From Brachybacterium epidermidis (lineage in GTDB: Bacteria > Actinomycetota > Actinomycetes > Actinomycetales > Dermabacteraceae), in the NCBI RefSeq assembly GCF_015209585.1, contig NZ_JADEYR010000004.1, forward strand, positions 62,001-126,000: 64,000 nucleotides of DNA, in the 5' to 3' direction. Below, one piece after another: positions 35,811 to 44,637 of the stretch (the first letter of the stretch is position 1; the number at the start of each line of letters is the position of its first letter). The position numbers and the translations under genes are program-made. The notes beneath the pieces are model-generated. The model saw only the letters and a list, made by a program, of their open reading frames with translations. It had not been told where the DNA came from and ran no database searches.

Positions 35811-36488
35811 TCAGCCCTCCGGCGTCATGCCTGCCATGGCCGGGGGATCCTCCTGACAGGCGCGGGAGGTCGCCAGCTCGCCGCGGCGCGCCGATGCCTC
35901 GTCGACCCCGGCCGCGAGCGCCTCCGCGGCCCAACGCACCGACCACGCCTGCAGGTGCGCGGCACCGTCAGGACCCTCCAGCCACTGCGGGGTGGGCATC
36001 GGCACGCAGTCGCCGCAGGTGCTCCAGCCGCCGGTACGAGAGGCCAGGGCCATCACGGCGATCTCCCAGTGGATGGCGGCCGCACCGGGCCCGTAGCGAT
36101 CGAAGTCCTCGCGGTCGATCAGGGTGGTGTGGGTCAGGCGAAGGCTGGTGGTGCCGTCGTCCTCCGGGTCCAGGCGGATCTGCAGAGGATCGGCCTCGCC
36201 ATCCTTCTCGCAGGTCAGGGAGAGCTTGTGGGGCTCGACGAGCTCGAGCACCTGCCCCTGGGTGCCATCGGCCAGGCGGTAGCGACCGCCTTCGGACAGC
36301 GACCCGTTGAGCTGCCCGTACCAGTGGGCCAGCTCGGAGCGGTCCACCAGCAGCGGCCACAGCTGGGCAGGGGCGAGCGCAAGGTTGCAGGTGAGGGTCA
36401 GTGCAGTGCGAACATGCGCGCCCCGCTCCTCGATCTCGAGGCTGCGGCGCACCGCCTCCACGAACGGCAGCGGCTCCGTGTCAGTCAT
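35811..36488 (-). CDS. SRPBCC/START-like domain protein
   Basis: This is a 225-aa protein. Residues ~20-165 show the AHSA1/SRPBCC pattern: LTCNLALAPAQLWPLLVDRSELAHWYG, GGRYRLADGTQGQVLELVEPHKLSLTCE, and TSLRLTHTTLID. These form a lipid- or ligand-binding helix-grip fold. ATG 36488 has GAGGAGA just upstream. Its 5' side faces the beta-phosphoglucomutase operon across a repeat-bearing region. Function unknown. Confidence 0.8.
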   Translation of the reverse strand: MTDTEPLPFVEAVRRSLEIEERGAHVRTALTLTCNLALAPAQLWPLLVDRSELAHWYGQLNGSLSEGGRYRLADGTQGQVLELVEPHKLSLTCEKDGEADPLQIRLDPEDDGTTSLRLTHTTLIDREDFDRYGPGAAAIHWEIAVMALASRTGGWSTCGDCVPMPTPQWLEGPDGAAHLQAWSVRWAAEALAAGVDEASARRGELATSRACQEDPPAMAGMTPEG

Positions 36489-36616
36489 CTTCTCCTCGGA
36501 AGGGCCGTACTGCTCCGCACCGGCGCACGCGCGCGGGAGCGGACGCCTTGAGCGTAACGGACCCGGCCCTTCGACGCCACGCTCGGAGAGCCGCTCCGGC
36601 ATCGGTGCCGGGCGCG

Positions 36617-36692
36617 GGTACGAGCGTGCACCAGGGTTCGGAGCGTACAGCCGCGTTCGGAGCACACAGCCGGGTTCGGAGCGTGCATCCGG
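36617..36692. repeat. Four 19-bp direct repeats upstream of the GH65 operon
   Basis: Units of exactly 19 bases start at 36636, 36655 and 36674: GTTCGGAGCGTACAGCCGC, GTTCGGAGCACACAGCCGG and GTTCGGAGCGTGCATCCGG. A weaker fourth copy lies at 36617. They end 21 bases before the -10 box at 36713, where a regulator array would sit. Confidence 0.7.
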
Positions 36693-36712
36693 GATGAAGG
36701 ACCCGAGCCCCG

Positions 36713-36718
36713 TAGAGT
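36713..36718 (+). promoter_or_regulatory. Leaderless -10 (TAGAGT) of the pgmB-GH65 operon
   Basis: TAGAGT and the 7-nt spacer GGCGGCC precede GTG 36726, just after the 19-bp repeats. Confidence 0.65.
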
Positions 36719-36725
36719 GGCGGCC

Positions 36726-37463
36726 GTGAGCGACGACAAGACATTCCGGCCTGCCGACTTCACCGCCCACCTCTTCGACCTGGACGGTGTGATCACCCCC
36801 ACCGCCGAGGTGCACATGCGCGCCTGGGCGCAGATGTTCGGCGATTTCCTCGCCGCGCGCGGGATCAGCGAGCCCTACACCGATGCCGACTACTTCGCGC
36901 ACGTGGACGGCCGCCCCCGGTACGACGGCGTGCGCACCTTCCTGACCTCCCGCGGCATCGAGCTGCCCGAGGGTCAGGACTCCGATCCCGGCGACCAGAC
37001 CGCCGGCTCCGAGACCGTACGGGGCCTGGGGAACCGCAAGAACGACCTGGTCCTCACCCTGATCCGCACGGAGGGCGTGACCCCCTACCCAGGCACCGTC
37101 CGCTACCTCGACGCACTGCCTGCCGGCTCCCGCCTGGCGATCGTCTCCTCCTCCCGCAACGCGGAGGAGGTGCTGCGCGGTGCCGGCCTGCGGGACCGCT
37201 TCGAGTTCGTGGTCGACGGGAACGTGGCTGCCGCAGAGGGCCTGCCCGGCAAGCCGTCCCCGGACACGTTCCAGCATGCCGCCGCGCTGCTCGGGGTGCC
37301 CACCACCGCGTCGGTGGTCTACGAGGATGCCGTCTCCGGCGTGCGGGCCGGGGCAGCCGGTGACTTCGGTGCCGTGATCGGAGTGGACCGCGGCGTGGGC
37401 GTGGACACCCTCGCCGGTGCCGGTGCCACCGTCGTGGTGCAGGACCTGGAGGAGCTGGCATGA
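36726..37463 (+). CDS. pgmB: Beta-phosphoglucomutase
   Basis: This is a 245-aa HAD-superfamily enzyme that turns beta-glucose-1-phosphate into glucose-6-phosphate. The phospho-Asp motif is HLFDLDGV (Asp18 nucleophile, Asp20 acid/base). IVSSSRNAEEVL is motif II. GKPSPDTFQHAAALLG and VVYEDAVSGVRAGAAG are motifs III and IV. The cap domain is of the beta-PGM type. GTG 36726 is chosen over an upstream in-frame ATG because of the -10 spacing. The stop overlaps the GH65 start (ATGA). Confidence 0.9.
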   Translation: MSDDKTFRPADFTAHLFDLDGVITPTAEVHMRAWAQMFGDFLAARGISEPYTDADYFAHVDGRPRYDGVRTFLTSRGIELPEGQDSDPGDQTAGSETVRGLGNRKNDLVLTLIRTEGVTPYPGTVRYLDALPAGSRLAIVSSSRNAEEVLRGAGLRDRFEFVVDGNVAAAEGLPGKPSPDTFQHAAALLGVPTTASVVYEDAVSGVRAGAAGDFGAVIGVDRGVGVDTLAGAGATVVVQDLEELA

Positions 37464-40000
37464 ACCGCCTGCGCTCGGTCCCCCACGATCCCGTCGATCG
37501 TGCCCACCTGCCGCTGGACGAATGGCGGCTGGTCGAGAGCCGGCCGGGCGCGGATCTCGGGCTGCTGGAGACCCTCTTCGCCACCGCGAACGGCTTCATG
37601 GGCATGCGCGGCACTCCGGAGGAGGGTCGTGACGTGGGCTCCCACGGCACCTTCCTCAACGGCTTCCACGAGACGTGGCGCATCAACCACGCCGAATCCG
37701 CCTACGGCTTCGCCAAGGTGGGCCAGACCATGATCTCGGTGCCCGACTCCTCGCCCATCAAGCTGTACGTGGACGACGAGCCGCTGCTGCTGTCGATCGC
37801 GGACCTGGTGGAGTACGAGCGGTGGATCGACTTCCGCGAGGGCGTGCTGTGGCGCGACCTGGTGTGGCGCACGCCCGCCGGCAAGCACGTGCGGGTGCGC
37901 TCCAGCCGCATGGTCTCCTTCGAGCAGCGCCATCTCGCGCTGATGACGATGGAGGTGACGATGCTGGACGGCTCCGCGCCGGTGGCGATCTCCTCCCAGA
38001 TCGTCAACCGGCAGGACGCCACCGACGAGTTCGGCCACGGCACCGGCCCGGTCACCGACAAGCACGACCCGCGGCAGACCACGGCGTTCACCCATCGGGT
38101 GCTCGAGCCGCAGCAGGACTGGCACAGCGAGCGCCGGATGCTGCTGGGCTACCGGGTCGCGGCCTCCGGGATGACCCTGGCCGTCGGCGCGGACCACGAG
38201 GTGGAGTCCGAGGCCGAGGTGGAGCGGCTGATCGACACCATGCCCGATCTGGGCCGAGCCGTGTTCCGGGCGAACCTGGAGGAGGGCCAGTCGATCACGG
38301 TGCGCAAGGCCGTCACCTACCACTCCTCCCGCTCGGTCCCCCACCGCGAGCTGTTCGACCGCTGCCGTCGGACCCTGGACCGCATCCGCTCCGAGGGCTT
38401 CGCCCCGCAGTACGCGGACCAGCGCGCCTACCTGGAGGACTTCTGGCGCAGATCGGACGTGCAGCTGCCGGGCCAGCCGGTGGAGCAGCAGGCCACCCGC
38501 TGGTGCCTGTTCCAGCTGGCACAGGCCTCGGCCCGCTCGGACCAGTGGGGGATCCCCGCCAAGGGAGTGACCGGCTCCGGGTACGAGGGCCACTACTTCT
38601 GGGACACCGAGATCTACGTGGTCCCGTTCCTGATCTTCACCTCCCCCTCCTGGGCCCGCAACGCGCTGCGGTTCCGATCGAACCTGCTGCCCAAGGCCCG
38701 GGAGCGGGCACGCGAGCTGAACCAGCGCGGTGCGATGTTCCCCTGGCGCACCATCAACGGCGACGAGGCCTCCGCGTACTACGCGGCCGGCACCGCCCAG
38801 TACCACATCAACGCCGACGTCGCCTATGCGTTCTCCCTGTACACCGACATCACCGGCGACATGGACTTCCAGCATCGCGACGGGGTGCGGGTGCTGGTGG
38901 AGACAGCCCGCATGTGGTCCGATCTCGGCTTCTGGCGCGTCACGGCGGAGGGCGACTCCAGCTTCCACATCCACGGGGTGACCGGGCCGGACGAGTACAC
39001 CACCGTGGTGAACAACAACATGTTCACCAACGTGATGGCCCGGTACAACCTGCGCCGCGCAGCCCGGGCGGTGCGCGAGCTGCGCGATGCGGACCCGGGC
39101 GGCCTGGAGGCACTGGTCTCCGAGCTCGAGCTGGACATGCTGGAGCTGGAGCAGTGGGAGGCGTGCGCCGACGGCATGCACATCGCCAAGGACGAGGCGC
39201 TCGGCATCCACCTGCAGGAGGACCGCTTCCTGGAGCGGGAGGTGTGGGACCTCTCCAGCACCCCGCAGGAGTTCTTCCCGCTGCTGCTGCACTACCACCC
39301 GCTGGTGATCTACCGCTTCCAGGTGCTCAAGCAGGCCGATGTGGTGCTGGCCCTGTTCCTGCGCGGGGCGGAGTTCACCGCAGAGGAGAAGCGCGCGGAC
39401 TTCGAGTACTCCGACCCGATCACCACCGGCGACTCCTCGCTCTCGGCCGTGGTGCAGTCGATCATGGCCGCCGAGGTGGGGCACCAGAAGGCCGCCCTGG
39501 ACTACTTCCGCGCCGGCCTCTTCGTGGACCTGAGCGACCTGCACGGCAACACCTCCGACGGCGTGCACATCGCCTCCGCGGGCGGGGTGTGGAACGCCCT
39601 GGTGCACGGCTTCGGCGGCATGCGGCAGGAGAACGGCCAGCTGTCCTTCGACCCGCGGCTGCCGGAGTCCTGGCCCGAGCTGTCGTTCCCGCTGACGGTG
39701 CGCGGCTCGCTGTTCCGGGTCCGCATCACCCGCAAGCAGATCGCGTTCACGCTGGAGGAGGGGGAGGAGCTCGAGGTGACGGTGCGCGGCGAGACGGTGA
39801 GGATCACCGAGGGCGGGGCAGCCGTGGAGCTGGCGGACCAGGGGCCGATCCTGGACGATTCGGTGCTGTCCTCCCCGGTGGGGCTGGGTGACGAGCGCGC
39901 CGACGGCTCCATCGTGACCTCGTTCGTGCCGAAGGATCCCGATGACCCGTGGGAGTATCCCGTCTACACGGATCCTGACGACATCATCGAGTCCGTCTGA
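37460..40000 (+). CDS. Glycoside hydrolase family 65 disaccharide phosphorylase
   Basis: This is an 846-aa protein with the N-terminal beta-sandwich, the (alpha/alpha)6 barrel and the C-terminal domain of GH65. The general-acid Glu is in GVTGPDEYTTVVNNNMFTN (Glu512). KGVTGSGYEGHYFWDTEIY and STTSDGVHIA-type segments (here GNTSDGVHIASAGG) bind phosphate and sugar. It should phosphorolyse maltose, trehalose or a related alpha-glucoside to glucose and beta-glucose-1-phosphate, which PgmB next door uses. The sugar specificity cannot be read. No transporter genes are adjacent. Confidence 0.92.
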   Translation: MNRLRSVPHDPVDRAHLPLDEWRLVESRPGADLGLLETLFATANGFMGMRGTPEEGRDVGSHGTFLNGFHETWRINHAESAYGFAKVGQTMISVPDSSPIKLYVDDEPLLLSIADLVEYERWIDFREGVLWRDLVWRTPAGKHVRVRSSRMVSFEQRHLALMTMEVTMLDGSAPVAISSQIVNRQDATDEFGHGTGPVTDKHDPRQTTAFTHRVLEPQQDWHSERRMLLGYRVAASGMTLAVGADHEVESEAEVERLIDTMPDLGRAVFRANLEEGQSITVRKAVTYHSSRSVPHRELFDRCRRTLDRIRSEGFAPQYADQRAYLEDFWRRSDVQLPGQPVEQQATRWCLFQLAQASARSDQWGIPAKGVTGSGYEGHYFWDTEIYVVPFLIFTSPSWARNALRFRSNLLPKARERARELNQRGAMFPWRTINGDEASAYYAAGTAQYHINADVAYAFSLYTDITGDMDFQHRDGVRVLVETARMWSDLGFWRVTAEGDSSFHIHGVTGPDEYTTVVNNNMFTNVMARYNLRRAARAVRELRDADPGGLEALVSELELDMLELEQWEACADGMHIAKDEALGIHLQEDRFLEREVWDLSSTPQEFFPLLLHYHPLVIYRFQVLKQADVVLALFLRGAEFTAEEKRADFEYSDPITTGDSSLSAVVQSIMAAEVGHQKAALDYFRAGLFVDLSDLHGNTSDGVHIASAGGVWNALVHGFGGMRQENGQLSFDPRLPESWPELSFPLTVRGSLFRVRITRKQIAFTLEEGEELEVTVRGETVRITEGGAAVELADQGPILDDSVLSSPVGLGDERADGSIVTSFVPKDPDDPWEYPVYTDPDDIIESV

Positions 40001-40100
40001 CCCAGGAACGGGCACGGAAGGACACCCACCCCGAGGAGACGCCGATGACGCCCAGCCGTCACGGCGGAAGGCCCCGGGGGCGCAGTGAAGGAGAACGGCG

Positions 40101-41789
40101 GTGAGCGAGTCACGTCGACAGCAGCGCAGACCTGTCGTCGAGTACGAGCGGCCCCGCCTGAGTGTGCTGTACGTGCTGCACCGGGTGCGGATGCGCCTGC
40201 TGGACATCCAGGTGTGGGACGTGGCCGGCACCATGACCTTCTACACCGTGCTGTCGGTGTTCCCGGGCGCGGTGGCGATGGTGTCCCTGGTCTCGATGAT
40301 CGGAGTGGAGGCCCAGACCATCCGCACTGTCTCCACACTGCTCAACGAGATCTTCCCGACCCTGGACCCCCGCCCGTTCACGCGGGCGATCCTGGCGGTC
40401 GCCGACACCGACGGCGGAGCCTGGGGCCTTGCCCTGGGCACCCTGGGGGCACTGATCTCCGCCTCCAACGGGGTGGCGGCCTTCCACCGTGCGATGCACC
40501 GCGTCTACGACACCCGCGAGGGGCGGCCGTTCCTGTGGTTCCGCACCATCGTCCTCGGCGAGACCGTGCTGCTGATCGCGGTGGTGCTGCTGTCGATCGG
40601 GATGGTGGTGGTCGGCGGTGAGGCCTCCCAGAGACTGGGGGAACTGATCGGCATCCCCCAGATCGCCTTCGACAGCTGGAACCTCGTGAAGTGGCCGATC
40701 CTGCTGTTCATCCTGATCATCGGGGTGTCGATGGCCTACTACCTGTTCCCCAACGTGCGCCTGCCGCGGTACCGACTCATCACCCTGGGCTCGACGCTGA
40801 CGGTCCTGGTCCTGTTCGGGTCGGCGCTGACCGTGGGGCAGCTGATGGTGTACGCCACGCGCTTCACCGAGGTGCTGACCGCCCTGAACGGCCTGATCGC
40901 GATCCTGCTGATGCTGTGGGTGGGGAACATCGTGATAGTGGCCGGCGCCTCCCTGGACGCGGAATTCCTGCGCGCCCGGCAGATCGCGGCCGGGCTCGAG
41001 GCCTGGCACGCCATCGAGCTCGACCCCCATGCCACCCACAGCCTCGACTACCTCGCTGCCGATGCCGTCGCCGCCGAGGAGATCGGGCGGGCGGTGGCCG
41101 ACTCGGCGCGCACCGACAGCCGCTGCGCCGTCGACGCAGCGCCTGGATCGTCGAGTCCGGAGCCGCTCGCGGTGCGCCCCGGGCCGCTCCCCGCCTCCCC
41201 GACCCGAAGGAGAGAACGACGCATGAGCGTGCGCCCCATCACGATCATCGGCCATCGCGCCCTCGAGCAGCGCACCCGCAAGGTGCGCGAGATCACCGAG
41301 GACATCCGCGAGCTGGTGGCCGACATGTTCGAGACCAATGACGCGGCCGACGGCGCCGGCCTGGCCGCGCCCCAGGTGGGATCGCGCTGGCGGCTGTTCG
41401 TGTACTCGTGTCCGGATGCCTCCGACACCCTGCGCCGCGGCGTCGTGATCAACCCTCGCCTGGAGCGCTTCGGCGGGCTCGAACTCGACGAGGAGACCAT
41501 CGAGGGCTGCCTCTCGGTGCCCGGCGAGGGCTACCCCACCGCACGCCACCGTGGCGCGCGGGTGCACGGCATCGACCTGGAGGGCGCGCCGGTCGTGGTC
41601 GAGGACGAGGGCGGGGTGCTGGCCCGGGCACTGCAGCACGAGGTGGACCACCTGGAGGGCTCGCTGTACATCGATCGGCTCTCCCCCGCCCGCCGTCGCG
41701 AAGCCCTCGATGCGGTCTCCGCCCGCGGGTGGCGCTCCCGGGGGCTGCTGACGTGGGATCCCCGACTCACGAGTGCCGAGGACGTCTGA
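40101..41789 (+). CDS. YihY/BrkB membrane protein in frame with peptide deformylase
   Basis: This 562-codon frame joins two families without a stop codon. Residues 1-325 are a YihY/UPF0761-type inner-membrane protein with about six hydrophobic helices (for example DVAGTMTFYTVLSVFPGAVAMVSL). A Pro/Ser/Arg-rich linker of about 50 residues follows. Residues ~375-562 are peptide deformylase. An in-frame ATG 41223 with AAGGAG 10 nt before it offers a separate deformylase start. GTG 40101 overlaps no gene; the spacing after the GH65 stop is 100 bases. Confidence 0.8.
   Translation: MSESRRQQRRPVVEYERPRLSVLYVLHRVRMRLLDIQVWDVAGTMTFYTVLSVFPGAVAMVSLVSMIGVEAQTIRTVSTLLNEIFPTLDPRPFTRAILAVADTDGGAWGLALGTLGALISASNGVAAFHRAMHRVYDTREGRPFLWFRTIVLGETVLLIAVVLLSIGMVVVGGEASQRLGELIGIPQIAFDSWNLVKWPILLFILIIGVSMAYYLFPNVRLPRYRLITLGSTLTVLVLFGSALTVGQLMVYATRFTEVLTALNGLIAILLMLWVGNIVIVAGASLDAEFLRARQIAAGLEAWHAIELDPHATHSLDYLAADAVAAEEIGRAVADSARTDSRCAVDAAPGSSSPEPLAVRPGPLPASPTRRRERRMSVRPITIIGHRALEQRTRKVREITEDIRELVADMFETNDAADGAGLAAPQVGSRWRLFVYSCPDASDTLRRGVVINPRLERFGGLELDEETIEGCLSVPGEGYPTARHRGARVHGIDLEGAPVVVEDEGGVLARALQHEVDHLEGSLYIDRLSPARRREALDAVSARGWRSRGLLTWDPRLTSAEDV
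41223..41789 (+). CDS. def: Peptide deformylase, internal start within the YihY frame
   Basis: This is a 188-aa metalloenzyme that removes the formyl group from nascent N-terminal Met. All three motifs are present: GAGLAAPQVG (motif 1), EGCLSVPG with the metal-binding Cys (motif 2) and QHEVDHLEG with two metal His and the catalytic Glu (motif 3). ATG 41223 (MSVRPITIIG) has AAGGAG 10 nt upstream and gives a normal family length, so a free enzyme is likely; a YihY-linked form is also possible. A Rieske protein gene follows. Confidence 0.85.
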   Translation: MSVRPITIIGHRALEQRTRKVREITEDIRELVADMFETNDAADGAGLAAPQVGSRWRLFVYSCPDASDTLRRGVVINPRLERFGGLELDEETIEGCLSVPGEGYPTARHRGARVHGIDLEGAPVVVEDEGGVLARALQHEVDHLEGSLYIDRLSPARRREALDAVSARGWRSRGLLTWDPRLTSAEDV

Positions 41790-41806
41790 GCTCCCGCCGG
41801 AGTGTC

Positions 41807-41812
41807 TATCCT
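41807..41812 (+). promoter_or_regulatory. Leaderless -10 (TATCCT) of the Rieske gene
   Basis: TATCCT plus the 6-nt spacer GGATGG precedes ATG 41819. A nearer ATG at 41815 is out of frame. Confidence 0.6.
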
Positions 41813-41818
41813 GGATGG

Positions 41819-42244
41819 ATGGATCGTCCCTGCCTCTCCCGTCGTCGTGCCCTGATGCTGCCCGTCTCCGCTGCGGGGGTGAGCGCAGTCGCCGGCTGCG
41901 CCCCGGAGGACGAGGGTTTCGGCAACGGCGCGCCGGTGCGCGCGGAGGGCGGCTCGATACCTCTGGAGGACCTGCCCGAGAACACCGGCACCCTCGTGAA
42001 CTTCGGCGGCGATCACCCCTTCGTGCTGCTCGTCCGGGGCTCCGGGGACGAGGTCACCGGCTACTCGGGGTACTGCACCCACAACGGCTGCGCCCTGCGG
42101 GAGATGGGCGAGGAGCTGGACTGCCCCTGCCACGGCTCCCGCTTCGATGCCACCACCGGTGAGGTGCTGGTGGGCCCGGCCACGATCCATCTGCCCGAGG
42201 TCCCGGTCGTGGTCGAGGACGGCCACGTGCGGCGCACCGCCTGA
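41819..42244 (+). CDS. Rieske [2Fe-2S] lipoprotein, Tat-type signal
   Basis: This 141-aa protein starts with LSRRRALMLPVSAAGVSAVAGC: a twin-arginine motif, a hydrophobic stretch and a lipobox (VAGC), which predicts export in folded form and lipid anchoring. The cluster-binding motifs are CTHNGC and CPCHGS, spaced normally, with two Cys and two His. It is a small single-domain Rieske protein, not a bc1-complex subunit, since no cytochrome genes are near. The electron partner is unknown. Confidence 0.88.
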   Translation: MDRPCLSRRRALMLPVSAAGVSAVAGCAPEDEGFGNGAPVRAEGGSIPLEDLPENTGTLVNFGGDHPFVLLVRGSGDEVTGYSGYCTHNGCALREMGEELDCPCHGSRFDATTGEVLVGPATIHLPEVPVVVEDGHVRRTA

Positions 42245-42271
42245 ACCGCGCGCCGCACGGACACCGATCCC

Positions 42272-43084
42272 ATGAGCCCCCGTTCCGGCCCGCACCGCCG
42301 ACAGCGCGAAGTGGTCTCCTTCGTGCGCCGCGGCGCCCGCCTCACGCGCAGCCGCCAGGACTCCTGGGACCGCCTGTCCGACGCCTACGTCCTGGACCTC
42401 CCCCGCGGCGATCGCGACACGGTCCCGGCCGACGGCGCACGACTGGACCTCGCTGAGGCGTTCGGGCGCAGCGCCGAGCTGGTGGTCGAGGTGGGCAGCG
42501 GCCAGGGCGAGAACATCGCAGCGGCAGCCGCCGCCGCTCCGCAGCGCGACCACCTGGCGGTGGAGGTCTACGTACCGGGCCTGGCCCAGACCCTGGATCG
42601 GATCGAGCGGGCGGGGTCACCGCGCAACGTGCGCCTGCTGCCGCTGGACGCCCAGCGCAGCCTCCCCCAGCTGCTTCCCGAGCACTCCGTCTCCGAGCTG
42701 TGGGTGTTCTTCCCCGATCCCTGGCACAAGTCCAAGCACCACAAGCGACGCCTGATCAACCCCCCGTTCCTCGACGCCATGGCTCCGCTGCTGACGGAAG
42801 GCGCCACGGTGCGCCTGGCCACGGACTGGGCGCACTACGCCGCCCATATGCACCACGTGATGGGAGCGGATCCCCGCTTCGCCTCCCTGCACCCCGATGG
42901 CCCCCGCCCCGAGGGCACCACCAGTGATGAGGTGCCCGGGGACCTGCCCGAGACCGGCTGGGCTCCCCGCTTCGAGGGCAGGGTGCTCACCAGCTTCGAG
43001 TCCAAGGCACAGGCGGCGGGGCGTCTAGTATGGGATCTCGCCTACACCCGGCTTCCCCGTCATCAGGAGGACGAGCACGGATGA
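42272..43084 (+). CDS. trmB: tRNA (guanine-N7)-methyltransferase
   Basis: This is a 270-aa SAM enzyme that makes m7G46 in tRNA. VEVGSGQGENIAAAA is the SAM motif; ELWVFFPDPWHKSKHHKRRLINPPFL is the family signature, with the substrate-binding PDPWHKxKHxKRR. ATG 42272 is 28 bases after the Rieske stop; no clear Shine-Dalgarno is seen. The stop overlaps the LCP gene (ATGA). Confidence 0.93.
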   Translation: MSPRSGPHRRQREVVSFVRRGARLTRSRQDSWDRLSDAYVLDLPRGDRDTVPADGARLDLAEAFGRSAELVVEVGSGQGENIAAAAAAAPQRDHLAVEVYVPGLAQTLDRIERAGSPRNVRLLPLDAQRSLPQLLPEHSVSELWVFFPDPWHKSKHHKRRLINPPFLDAMAPLLTEGATVRLATDWAHYAAHMHHVMGADPRFASLHPDGPRPEGTTSDEVPGDLPETGWAPRFEGRVLTSFESKAQAAGRLVWDLAYTRLPRHQEDEHG

Positions 43085-44130
43085 ACCCCTCCGACGAGGT
43101 CCGCCTCCCCTCCGACTGGGAGGACGGCGACCAGCCCGAGCCCGGCAGGCGCTCCTCGCGCCGCATGGCGCTGATCGGACTGGGAGTGATCACCGCCCTG
43201 GTACTGGCTGCCGGCGTGGTGGTGGGCGGCTACCTGCTCTCCGTCCGCAACCAGTACGAGAAGCGCAGCACCGTGTCCATCACCCGCGGCGCCTCCGACG
43301 GCGAGCGCCCCGAGCAGGCCGAGGGCACGGGCCGCAACTTCCTGCTGCTGGGCTCCGACAAGAGGTCCGAGGAGGAGGCCGCTGCCTCCGGCGTGACCGG
43401 CCAGCGCTCCGACGTGATGATGCTGGTGCACATCAGCGATGACAACCAGGAGGTCTACGTGACCTCCTTCCCCCGCGATCTCTACGTGGACATCCCCGGT
43501 CACGGCAAGGACCGCATCAACGCGGCGCTCGCCTTCGGAGGGGTGCCGCTGGCGGTCTCCACGGTGGAGAACTACACAGGCGTGCCGATCGAGCACGTCG
43601 CCCTGATCGACTTCGACGGCATCGAGGGTCTGGTGGACTCCCTGGGTGGGATCGAGGTGCAGGTCCCGCAGAGCTTCGAGGCTGACGGCCACCAGTTCAC
43701 CGAGGGCACTCAGCACATGAACGGCGAGCAGGCCCTCACCTTCGTGCGCCAGCGCAAGCAGTTCGCCGACGGCGACTTCCAGCGCAACCGCAACCAGCAG
43801 GCGGTGCTGATGGGGATCGCCGACAAGCTGATCAGCGCGGACACCCTGAGCGATCCGCTGAAGCTGAAGGACACCGTGGGCACCATCTCCCCGTATCTCA
43901 CCACCGACGAGGGGCTGACCGCCTCGGCGATGGTCGAGCTGGGGCTGTCGATGCGCTCGATCCGCAGCGATGACCTGTACTTCCTGTCCGTCCCCCACGG
44001 CGGCCCCTACACCACCAGCGGCGGCGCCAGCGTGGTGGCCACCGAGGAGGGGGAGATGGACAAGCTCCGACAGGCCCTGCGCGAGGACGACATGGGCACC
44101 TACTACGCTGAGAACGCCGGGAAGTACTGA
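43081..44130 (+). CDS. LytR-CpsA-Psr (LCP) family wall-polymer ligase
   Basis: This is a 349-aa protein. It has a cytosolic tail, one membrane helix (residues ~25-47: MALIGLGVITALVLAAGVVVGGYLL) and an extracellular LCP domain with NFLLLGSDKR, RSDVMMLVHI, PRDLYVDIPGHGKDRINAALAFGG and QALTFVRQRKQFADGDFQRN. LCP enzymes attach teichoic-acid or arabinogalactan-type polymers from lipid carriers to peptidoglycan. It overlaps trmB, so it is translated as its operon partner. A second LCP gene lies at 55360. Confidence 0.9.
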   Translation: MNPSDEVRLPSDWEDGDQPEPGRRSSRRMALIGLGVITALVLAAGVVVGGYLLSVRNQYEKRSTVSITRGASDGERPEQAEGTGRNFLLLGSDKRSEEEAAASGVTGQRSDVMMLVHISDDNQEVYVTSFPRDLYVDIPGHGKDRINAALAFGGVPLAVSTVENYTGVPIEHVALIDFDGIEGLVDSLGGIEVQVPQSFEADGHQFTEGTQHMNGEQALTFVRQRKQFADGDFQRNRNQQAVLMGIADKLISADTLSDPLKLKDTVGTISPYLTTDEGLTASAMVELGLSMRSIRSDDLYFLSVPHGGPYTTSGGASVVATEEGEMDKLRQALREDDMGTYYAENAGKY

Positions 44131-44200
44131 CCGGCCCCGCCGCCGGCGGCCCCGCCCCGCCGATCCCCGTCCGCACCCGCCTCACCCACTGGAGGACACC

Positions 44201-44566
44201 GTGGCCAACCCGCTCGTGAAGCTCGCCGTGACCGGCTCCGGAATCGCCGCCGCCATGATCGGCCGCCGCTTGGCCTCAGCAGGCTGGGGTGCGGTCTTCG
44301 GTGAGGATCCGCCCAGCGAGCAGTACGCCAAGGACTCCGCGAAGGAGACCAAGAAGCGCCGCAAGCAGGCCAAGAAGGACGGCCTGTCCAAGGCGGAGAT
44401 CGCAGAGATCCGCGATCCGGCCGAGGACGTCCCGTGGTGGAAGGCGATCCTGTGGACGATCGTCTCCGGCGTCCTGCTGCAGGGGCTGCGCGCGGCCGCG
44501 CAGAACGGCACCAAGAAGGGCGCCGACCGCCTCACCCGGCGCCGTCCCCGCCCCAACCGCGGCTGA
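44201..44566 (+). CDS. DUF4235-like small membrane protein
   Basis: This is a 121-aa protein. GTG 44201 has GGAGG 5 nt upstream. A hydrophobic N terminus (VKLAVTGSGIAAAMIGRRLA), a Lys-rich charged middle (AKETKKRRKQAKKDG) and a second helix (WKAILWTIVSGVLLQGLRAAA) match the DUF4235 pattern of actinobacteria. Function unknown. It follows the LCP gene on the same strand and ends at a strong terminator. Confidence 0.75.
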   Translation: MANPLVKLAVTGSGIAAAMIGRRLASAGWGAVFGEDPPSEQYAKDSAKETKKRRKQAKKDGLSKAEIAEIRDPAEDVPWWKAILWTIVSGVLLQGLRAAAQNGTKKGADRLTRRRPRPNRG

Positions 44567-44587
44567 GGCAGCCGAGCCACGACGAAT

Positions 44588-44629
44588 GCATGAAGCAGGG
44601 CCCCGGATCACCGGGGCCCTGCTTCATGC
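44588..44629. terminator. 19-bp perfect bidirectional terminator hairpin
   Basis: GCATGAAGCAGGGCCCCGG (44588-44606) pairs perfectly with CCGGGGCCCTGCTTCATGC (44611-44629) across the loop ATCA, between the convergent DUF4235-like and phoU genes. Confidence 0.85.
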
Positions 44630-44637
44630 GTTCGCGC

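Noticed and set aside
37319-40234. A 971-codon open frame opposite the GH65 phosphorylase
   Set aside because: Antisense shadow: His/Gln/Arg/Gly-rich composition, no recognisable domain, fully overlapped by two well-supported genes.
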